From Rhizobium leguminosarum (GTDB lineage: Bacteria; Pseudomonadota; Alphaproteobacteria; Rhizobiales; Rhizobiaceae), in NCBI RefSeq assembly GCF_001652265.1, contig NZ_LWBS01000043.1, positions 1-5,455 of the forward strand: 5,455 bases of DNA, read 5' to 3'. Position 1 is the first letter of the stretch; each line of letters starts with the position of its first letter. The notes under the pieces are model-generated. The model searched no databases. It was given only the letters and a program-made list of their open reading frames with translations, and had not been told where the DNA came from. The position numbers and the translations under genes are program-made. Below are positions 1-4,497 of the stretch, piece after piece.

Positions 1-105
1 AACGTCGATCCGCAGGCCTGGCTCACCCAGACCCTCGAGCGCATAGCCAACAGCTGGCCCAGCAGCGAAATCGATGCACTCATGCCGTGGAACTACACAG
101 GCTGA
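1..105 (+). CDS. tnpC: IS66 family transposase (TnpC), C-terminal fragment, 5' end outside the window
   Basis: The first 34 codons form an open frame ending in TGA at 103-105. The peptide starts NVDPQAWLTQTLERIA and ends EIDALMPWNYTG. This is the typical extreme C-terminus of IS66-family DDE transposases, recognisable from the DPQAWL...L..I and the terminal DALMPWN motif. In the complete protein this region follows the catalytic core, so nothing can be said about the DDE residues here. The gene enters from the left edge and reads towards the IS6 remnant. The inverted-repeat end of the element follows the stop within 22 bases, so the fragment is the intact right end of the element rather than a random piece. 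The family call is secure; whether the full transposase is intact cannot be seen. Confidence 0.9.
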   Translation, partial: NVDPQAWLTQTLERIANSWPSSEIDALMPWNYTG

Positions 106-107
106 AC

Positions 108-127
108 GGCCTCGGCTTGCCGCTTAC
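108..127 (+). repeat. IS66 terminal inverted repeat (right copy)
   Basis: Read on the minus strand from 127, the sequence begins GTAAGCGGCAAGCCGAGG, which opens with the GTAAGCG terminus typical of the IS66 family. The inner limit of the repeat is a guess, because the left copy needed to define it is outside the window. Confidence 0.6.
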
Positions 128-711
128 GGATGAGCTGCCAAGTTCGGCCGAGAATATGCCCGTTCCATCCGACATCGATCCAGGGGACGTTTTGCCGACA
201 AGTGGCATCTCGACGAAATGGTCGTTGCTATCAAAGGCAGAAAATACTGGTTGTGGCGGGCCGTCGATGCTGATGGTTATGTTCTCTTTGCATTGCTCCA
301 GAGCCGCCGGGACAAGACGGCGGCCCTTCGACTGGTGCGAAAGCTACTGAAGGGCCAGTGCGTCGCGCCACGTGTCATAATCACCGACAAGCTCAGATCC
401 TACAATGCAGCCAGAAGAGAAATCATGCCCAATGTCGAGCATCGCTCGCATAAGGGCCTGAATAACCGGGTGGAGAATTCGCATCTGGCTGTTCGACGAC
501 GCGAACGAGGCATGATCCGGTTCAAGTCGGCAGGGCAATGCCAGCGCTTCCTCTCCATCCATGGCCCGATCGCAAACCTGTTCCATCTTCAACGCAAGAA
601 GACGACCACTGCCGAATATCGAAAACTGCAAAACGCCGCCATGAGCACGTGGCGGGAAATCACCCTGTCGACTGTGGCATAACCCAGGCCCATTGTGGCC
701 AATCCTGTGCC
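128..711 (+). mobile_element. IS6-family element remnant, interrupted on its left by IS66
   Basis: The left limit is the IS66 outer end. The right limit is uncertain. About 30 bases after the transposase stop, the minus strand reads GGCACAGGATTGGCC from 711, which begins GGCAC as many IS6-family inverted repeats do, so 711 is my best guess for the end. No left repeat is present to confirm it. Transposon-derived coding sequence ends at 682, and the minus-strand redox genes start 21 bases past 711. Confidence 0.45.
134..682 (+). pseudogene. IS6 family transposase (DDE type), N-terminally truncated by IS66
   Basis: An open frame from 134 to the TAA at 680-682 gives about 182 residues of an IS6/IS240-type transposase. 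Family members are usually about 230-240 residues, so roughly the first 50, including the N-terminal DNA-binding region, are missing. The homology begins KFGREYAR near 140. The DDE catalytic triad is intact: Asp in WHLDE (212-214), Asp in ITDKLRSY (386-388) and Glu in NRVENSH (473-475). The first ATG, at 218, is already downstream of the catalytic WHLD motif, so it cannot be a functional start. An in-frame TGA at 131-133 closes the frame on the left, next to the IS66 boundary at 127. The fragment has no visible start signal and is almost certainly non-functional. Confidence 0.85.
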
Positions 712-731
712 CGACGCAAGTTAAGGCGACA

Positions 732-1778
732 CTACCGACTAAGGGACTTATTGACTGCTGGAATGATCTTATCTCCCCAGAGCTCTATCTGACGCAGCAT
801 CGTAGTCTGATCGAGGTCTCCCAGTTGGGTCTGAATCGCAATCTGGTCCGGCTTCAGAATTTCGATTTCTTGCAGGAGGCGGTCAATGACTTGATTTATG
901 CTACCGATCGGCAGGTTCTCTCGCATAGTCTCGAGAGACAAATCCTGCTGCGTCGGCGTTGCCTGCAGCATATAGCCATCGTGGCTCTGCTGACGACGCT
1001 GATGAAGCGCTTCGGATAGCTGGCGCTGGAAACGTGCGTTGTCGAGATAGCGGTTGATCTCCGCTCCGTCAGCGCTCGCGTAACAGCAGCGCAGCAATGA
1101 TATCTTCGCGTCACCAGGGCTCTTGAACTCGGCAGCTGCTGCCTCCTGGATCATTCCTCGCAAAGCACCCAAAGTCTCCAATCCGTTGTGTAGCGCGGTT
1201 ACGAGGAGATTATGTCCCTCACGATAAGCCCGCCGCATACTGCTCGGAGATCCGGTTGCGATCCAGATCGGCGGCGAGGGCTTTTGAATAGTTCGGACCG
1301 AGATCGCAGTCGGAGGGATCTGCATAAAGTGGCCGCTGTGCGAGAAGATTTTCTGACTGAGACCTTTGAGCACAATATCAAGATATTCCGAAAACACGGC
1401 AGGCGCGTTATCAATGTTGACGCCGAAGCGCTCGAATTCGAACTGCTGATACCCTGAGCCAACACCGAGCTCGAGGCGGCCGTTCGAAACTACATCGGCA
1501 AAACCGATTTCGGCGAGCAAGCGCTGCGGCTGATAAAGCGGCAGGACGCAGACAGCGGTTCCAAGACGAATTCTTTTTGTTACGCCGGCGCAATGAGCGA
1601 CCATCATCAGCGGCGACGGGACCAGGCTATAGTTGTTAAAGTGATGTTCGGCGAACCAAGCGGTATCGAAGCCTGCCTGCTCAGAAAGGACGGTTTGTTC
1701 AATGGCGTCGTGGATGACGCTGTCCGACGTTTGGTGATAGCCGCGCTGGGTGGCCAGAATGAATGTCGCGAACTCCAT
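732..1778 (-). CDS. Luciferase-like (LLM class) flavin-dependent monooxygenase
   Basis: This 348-residue protein has the length and motifs of the bacterial-luciferase-like family (PF00296). These enzymes bind reduced FMN or F420 in a TIM barrel and oxygenate small organic substrates in the cytoplasm. Landmarks are MEFATFILATQRGY at the N-terminus, GFDTAWFAEHHF at about 37-47 with the family-typical EHH, PSPLMM at 54-59, TKRIRLGTAVCVLPLYQP at about 67-84, and GRLELGVGSGYQ at 100-111. The region near PPIWIATGSPSS also fits the fold. The start is well supported: AAGGAGA ends 4 bases before the ATG. No flavin reductase gene is in the window, so reduced flavin must come from elsewhere. It is the last minus-strand gene before the insertion sequences and is 211 bases from the SDR gene, wide enough for its own control region. 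No lesion is visible. The substrate is unknown; a hydrophobic metabolite is inference from the neighbours. Confidence 0.88.
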   Translation of the reverse strand: MEFATFILATQRGYHQTSDSVIHDAIEQTVLSEQAGFDTAWFAEHHFNNYSLVPSPLMMVAHCAGVTKRIRLGTAVCVLPLYQPQRLLAEIGFADVVSNGRLELGVGSGYQQFEFERFGVNIDNAPAVFSEYLDIVLKGLSQKIFSHSGHFMQIPPTAISVRTIQKPSPPIWIATGSPSSMRRAYREGHNLLVTALHNGLETLGALRGMIQEAAAAEFKSPGDAKISLLRCCYASADGAEINRYLDNARFQRQLSEALHQRRQQSHDGYMLQATPTQQDLSLETMRENLPIGSINQVIDRLLQEIEILKPDQIAIQTQLGDLDQTTMLRQIELWGDKIIPAVNKSLSR

Positions 1779-1782
1779 GCAG

Positions 1783-1789
1783 TCTCCTT
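1783..1789 (-). promoter_or_regulatory. Shine-Dalgarno sequence of the monooxygenase gene
   Basis: The minus strand reads AAGGAGA, followed by 4 bases and the ATG at 1776-1778. It is a near-perfect site and fixes the start. Confidence 0.75.
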
Positions 1790-1900
1790 GTTCGCTATCG
1801 GGAAGACCCGATGTAGGACGCAGGTCGTAAAGCCTTGGCCAATCCAGCTTTCGACGATCGAGTAAGCGGCCATCTCGCGAGAAGCTGCCTCTGCCATTCG

Positions 1901-1934
1901 CCTTGAACCGCAGAGCGTGTCTGCGGATTCAAGG
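1901..1934 (-). repeat. Long inverted repeat (14-bp stem) between the SDR and monooxygenase genes
   Basis: CCTTGAA (1901-1907) pairs with TTCAAGG (1928-1934), and CCGCAGA (1908-1914) pairs with TCTGCGG (1920-1926). This leaves a 5-base loop (GCGTG) and one unpaired A at 1927. All 14 pairs are Watson-Crick, and half are in a GC-rich upper stem. It starts 56 bases downstream of the SDR stop in the direction of transcription. No run of T follows on either strand, so it is not a textbook rho-independent terminator. A transcript-end stabiliser, a rho-assisted stop, or a protein-binding dyad are alternatives. It overlaps the palindrome at 1933-1944 by two bases. Confidence 0.7.
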
Positions 1935-1944
1935 AAACGTTTCC
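1933..1944. promoter_or_regulatory. Perfect 12-bp palindrome, LacI/GalR-type operator candidate
   Basis: GGAAACGTTTCC is perfectly symmetric around a central CG. Operators of LacI/GalR-family repressors typically have a central CG flanked by A/T-rich arms, as in PurR-type AAACGTTT cores. The site is about 155 bases upstream of the monooxygenase ATG and about 46 bases downstream of the SDR stop, a location that suits control of the monooxygenase gene. No LacI-family gene is present in the window, and I see no convincing -35/-10 pair between the site and the ATG. Confidence 0.4.
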
Positions 1945-1989
1945 ATCGAAAATGCCGCAGCATGCACTTTGCGCCCGAGTGTGCTGGAC

Positions 1990-3615
1990 TTAAGTCCCTG
2001 GAATCCTCAGCTTCGTGCGATCGTCATCACATAGGCGATTGCCAGTTAGATCAGATTTGCTGACGCACCTCGGCCCGAAGTTTGATGTCAACCCGCCATC
2101 CACATTGAGGATCGAGCCGGTGATGTAGGAAGCGTCAGCCGAAGCCAGGAAGCAGGCAGCGTCGGCCACTTCTTCCGGTTCTCCAAGCCTGCCCATCGGG
2201 ATCTGCCGCGCGACCCACCTCGACATGAATTTCGACCAGTGGGTGACGCCAAGTGTGCGGATATGGCCTGGAACGATTGTGGCTGTCCTTACGCCAAATG
2301 GTCCTAGTTCTGCCGCCATGCACCTCGTGAGCATTTCTATTGCCGCGTTGTATGCATCGGCGGTATGGCGAGAAGCGGGGCGCAGAAAATCCGCGCAGGC
2401 TCCGAGGTTGAGGATCACGCTACCAGGTCGCATCACCTTGATGGCCTCGCGGGCGCAGGTGAAGGCGCCGGTGAGATTGACACCCAGCCCCTGTTCAAAA
2501 ACTTGCGAAACGTCTTCTATGGACAGGACAAACGCGCCCTTTGGTGCAGCGCAGTTGACGAGAATGTCAATATGGCCGTAGCGCTGCCGCAGTTCGTCAA
2601 ACAGTGCGACGACCTCGCTCTCTCGGGTGACGTCTGCCGATATTGCCAGATGCTTGTCACCAAGCGAACTCGCCAAATCTGCCGCTGCCTCGCCGTTTTT
2701 GTCGGCGATCACGACAGTGTCGCCTCGTTCGGCAAACCTGCCAACGACAGCAGCGCCTACCCCTTTCGCACCACCCACGACGACCGCAATTCGCGCATGG
2801 GTGCCTTCAACGCGTCTTGGGGGCTCTGCATCGCGTGAGTTGTCCACTGTTGGATGCGCTTCGCCGGGCTGGTTGAATGACATCAAACCACCATCCACGA
2901 CCAGCGTTGATCCGGTGATGTACGCTGCCTGCGCACTGACCATAAAACGAACTGCCCGAGCGACCTCGTCAGGCCGAGCCATGCGCCCCATTGGTATGCG
3001 GCTCCTGACTTGAGCAGAACGGATTTTGCCCGCGCGTTCTAACTCCGCAATCATCGGCGTGCGCACGTAACCGGGCGCTACGGCGCACACGCGGATGCCG
3101 CGTGGAGCCCATTCGCATGCCAACACTTTTGTGGTTGCGATCAAGCCCGCTTTTGATGCGGCATATGCGTTGCGATGAGGGTTGGCTAGTAATCCCGCGA
3201 CCGAGGCGACGTTTGCGACCACGCCGCCAGGCTTCATTCGTCGCGCTGTCTCGCGCGCCATGATATTAGGTCCAACGAGGTTTACCCGAAGGGCGAGTTG
3301 AAAATCTTCGACATGGGTGTTCGATGTCGCCACCAGGTCAGGCCCCACCGCTGCATTGTTGACAAGCACATCAATATGCAAAAACCGCTCTTCGATACGA
3401 CTGTATAGCGACAGGATGTCTTCCTCGCGCGAGACGTCGCACTCGAGACAGAGATGCGGATACCCGAGATGGCGAGCCATCTCGAGCACGCCACTGTCAG
3501 GAAGATCTACGGCGACGACAGTGTCCCCGCCTGTGGCAAAAAGATCGACCAACGCGCGGCCAATCCCGCCTGCAGCACCCGTGATCACGACGACGCGCCC
3601 TAGCTGCTGTTTCAT
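1990..3615 (-). CDS. Tandem short-chain dehydrogenase/reductase, two fused SDR domains, the second with a degenerate active site
   Basis: The 541-residue protein consists of two classical SDR domains, each about 245 residues, joined by a linker at about 246-272. Domain 1 (about 5-245) is complete: TGAAGGIG at 12-19, Asp37 (suggesting NAD(H)), NNAA at 86-89, and the tetrad Asn112, Ser138, Tyr151, Lys155, then PG at 181-182 and the C-terminal DGG. Domain 2 (about 274-509) keeps a Rossmann loop GGAKGVG (281-287), Asp305, NCAA (354-357), Asn380, Tyr422, PG and DGG. However, the Ser position is Ala406, the Lys position is Ile426, and three extra residues lie between them. Domain 2 is therefore probably not catalytic and may be structural or ligand-binding. 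About 30 unusual residues follow it. The start at 3615 has GAGGAG 5 bases upstream and begins [13 protein letters not shown], right at the fold; an upstream in-frame ATG at 3699 would add an unrelated 28-residue leader. A family of tandem-SDR proteins of about 520 residues is known. Expected role: NAD-dependent oxidation or reduction of an alcohol/ketone in the pathway. Confidence 0.88.
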   Translation of the reverse strand: MKQQLGRVVVITGAAGGIGRALVDLFATGGDTVVAVDLPDSGVLEMARHLGYPHLCLECDVSREEDILSLYSRIEERFLHIDVLVNNAAVGPDLVATSNTHVEDFQLALRVNLVGPNIMARETARRMKPGGVVANVASVAGLLANPHRNAYAASKAGLIATTKVLACEWAPRGIRVCAVAPGYVRTPMIAELERAGKIRSAQVRSRIPMGRMARPDEVARAVRFMVSAQAAYITGSTLVVDGGLMSFNQPGEAHPTVDNSRDAEPPRRVEGTHARIAVVVGGAKGVGAAVVGRFAERGDTVVIADKNGEAAADLASSLGDKHLAISADVTRESEVVALFDELRQRYGHIDILVNCAAPKGAFVLSIEDVSQVFEQGLGVNLTGAFTCAREAIKVMRPGSVILNLGACADFLRPASRHTADAYNAAIEMLTRCMAAELGPFGVRTATIVPGHIRTLGVTHWSKFMSRWVARQIPMGRLGEPEEVADAACFLASADASYITGSILNVDGGLTSNFGPRCVSKSDLTGNRLCDDDRTKLRIPGT

Positions 3616-3938
3616 GAGAACTCCTCTGCACGCTGAGTGTCGGGCCTCGTTGCAGGAGCCCGGGAATGCAACGTCGGCTTTTTCTCGAGGCAGAGCCACA
3701 TTCCGACCCTTTCTTTAGGAACACGTCTGCACAAGTGAAGCAACGTTGGGGCCGTTCTCTCAGGAAAACGTTGAGAAGAGATCTCTTTGTACTCTCGTAA
3801 TTGCTCCGCCAACACCAGGCCCTTGCTGGATGACCACGTCGGCGGCGCAGATATGAAGATCAAGAGACAACCAGTTATGCGCATCGTCACTAAGCAGACT
3901 CCATGGGTAGGAAATGGTGGATGTTGCAGATCAATCAT
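3612..3938 (-). CDS. Hypothetical 108-residue protein, coupled to both neighbours; possibly a gene remnant
   Basis: I do not recognise this protein. It begins [13 protein letters not shown], has a mildly hydrophobic stretch at about 18-32 ([13 protein letters not shown]) that is too short and polar to call a signal peptide with confidence, and ends in a basic, low-homology-looking tail. The case for reality is its context. GGAGG lies 9 bases before its ATG, its start overlaps the SnoaL-like stop by 8 bases, and its TGA overlaps the SDR ATG as ATGA, the classic coupled arrangement. The case against is the composition (many Arg, Pro, Ser and Cys) and the absence of a recognisable fold. It may be a small real gene, or a larger gene that has collapsed by deletion or frameshift while keeping both ends. 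It fills what would otherwise be a gap of about 315 bases. Confidence 0.35.
   Translation of the reverse strand: MIDLQHPPFPTHGVCLVTMRITGCLLIFISAPPTWSSSKGLVLAEQLREYKEISSQRFPERTAPTLLHLCRRVPKERVGMWLCLEKKPTLHSRAPATRPDTQRAEEFS
3621..3626 (-). promoter_or_regulatory. Shine-Dalgarno sequence of the tandem SDR gene
   Basis: GAGGAG on the minus strand, 5 bases before the ATG at 3613-3615. It decides the start in favour of the 541-residue protein over the longer frame beginning at 3699. Confidence 0.75.
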
Positions 3939-4497
3939 GGTCGTTCGCCTCCGATGTTGGTCCACATCTCGGGCTGGTGCCTTTGAGAAGCGCATAAATC
4001 GGATCATTCGGATACGGCGCTCCAATTGGCCGCCGTGATGCGAACCTTTCGCTTTCAGGCAGTCCGGGTGGGATCTGCTGCTCAATCCAATCGTAAATCA
4101 CTGTTCGGGCTATGATGCGCCACTCCCCTTCCCGCTTGTGGAACAGATCGCCATAGCGGCCGCACAGGAGCACCTGCCGTATCTCACCGCCTGCGTCCGG
4201 TCCACGTTGAAGCGCCGTGAAATAGCTCTCGACCGTGGCCTCTGACGGGCTGGAGAATTCAATCAGTATATTCGCTATCTGATGAACATTGCGCGGCTCG
4301 GTCTCGAAGATGCCAAGCGCAAGTCGGATAAAGCCCTCGGATGGTCCAGAATAGCCCCCATGGTTGTCATGCGCATCCGGCCAGTACGCGCTGCGCAGCG
4401 CCGCCTCATCCCCCCGGTCAATCCCGCGGCAATACCGGTAGAGGCAGTCTCTGATGGCCTCGCGGTCGAGTAGCTCACTGATACTGGCTTCGTCCAT
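3931..4497 (-). CDS. SnoaL-like / NTF2-like domain protein (SnoaL_4 type)
   Basis: The 188-residue protein has the layout of SnoaL_4-type members of the NTF2-like superfamily, a cone-shaped alpha+beta barrel used by polyketide cyclases, dehydratases and isomerases. Residues here count from the ATG at 4497. [22 protein letters not shown] (about 9-30) is the family's first helix pair, with the usual Y..G.D..D pattern. [10 protein letters not shown] (about 39-48) holds potential catalytic Asp/His residues, VHQIANI lies near 70-76, and [16 protein letters not shown] followed by RTVIYDW is the closing strand pair. An ATG at 4512 is in frame and would add five residues, but it has no ribosome-binding site, whereas 4497 has GGTGG about 8 bases upstream and starts where the family usually does. 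The start lies inside the P450 tail, implying one transcript and coupling. Likely roles are dehydration, cyclisation or isomerisation of the pathway intermediate; the exact reaction is not readable. A Pro/Ser-rich tail of about 35 residues follows the domain. Confidence 0.8.
   Translation of the reverse strand: MDEASISELLDREAIRDCLYRYCRGIDRGDEAALRSAYWPDAHDNHGGYSGPSEGFIRLALGIFETEPRNVHQIANILIEFSSPSEATVESYFTALQRGPDAGGEIRQVLLCGRYGDLFHKREGEWRIIARTVIYDWIEQQIPPGLPESERFASRRPIGAPYPNDPIYALLKGTSPRCGPTSEANDHD
3948..3952 (-). promoter_or_regulatory. Ribosome-binding site inside the SnoaL-like gene end
   Basis: GGAGG on the minus strand, 9 bases upstream of the ATG at 3936-3938. It lies within the last codons of the SnoaL-like gene and is the main sequence argument that something was translated from 3938. 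Confidence 0.45.

Larger units (their letters stand above)
1..127 (+). mobile_element. Right end of an IS66-family insertion sequence
   Basis: The transposase tail is followed by a short non-coding stretch that ends CTTGCCGCTTAC at 127. IS66-family termini characteristically begin GTAAGCG, and this is exactly that motif in reverse complement, so the outer boundary can be placed at 127 with fair precision. The element extends beyond the left edge, so the matching left terminal repeat is not visible. IS66 elements usually duplicate 8 bases of target, which makes 128-135 (GGATGAGC) the candidate duplication. The sequence beyond 127 changes at once into IS6-type transposase homology. Confidence 0.75.
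1779..1989 (-). other. Intergenic region between the SDR and monooxygenase genes
   Basis: These 211 bases contain no gene I recognise. They hold the 14-bp hairpin, the GGAAACGTTTCC palindrome, a shorter palindrome TCTCGCGAGA (1873-1882) and, next to the ATG, the monooxygenase ribosome-binding site. The density of symmetric elements makes it the most likely control region in the window. Confidence 0.5.

Noticed and set aside
683..731. Terminator after the monooxygenase gene
   Set aside because: Only a 4-bp GGCC/GGCC stem is visible and there is no T-run; not enough to call.
1862..1870. GTAAGCGGC resembling an IS66 terminus in the SDR to monooxygenase gap
   Set aside because: Only about nine bases match, the similarity to the terminus at 108-127 stops there, and no transposase or second end lies nearby; treated as chance.
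1607..1963. 118-residue minus-strand frame covering the SDR to monooxygenase gap
   Set aside because: Most of it lies antiphase within the monooxygenase gene, it crosses the hairpin and the ribosome-binding site, and it shows no recognisable domain.
3616..3699. N-terminal extension of the SDR gene from an in-frame ATG at 3699
   Set aside because: The extra 28 residues do not belong to the SDR fold, no ribosome-binding site precedes 3699, and GAGGAG lies at ideal spacing before the ATG at 3615.
3800..3890. CaiB/BaiF-like CoA-transferase fragment on the minus strand (SLDLH...ADVVIQ)
   Set aside because: The spacing between the two motifs is much shorter than in the family, and the frame is soon stopped; too weak to annotate, mentioned only as a possible remnant.
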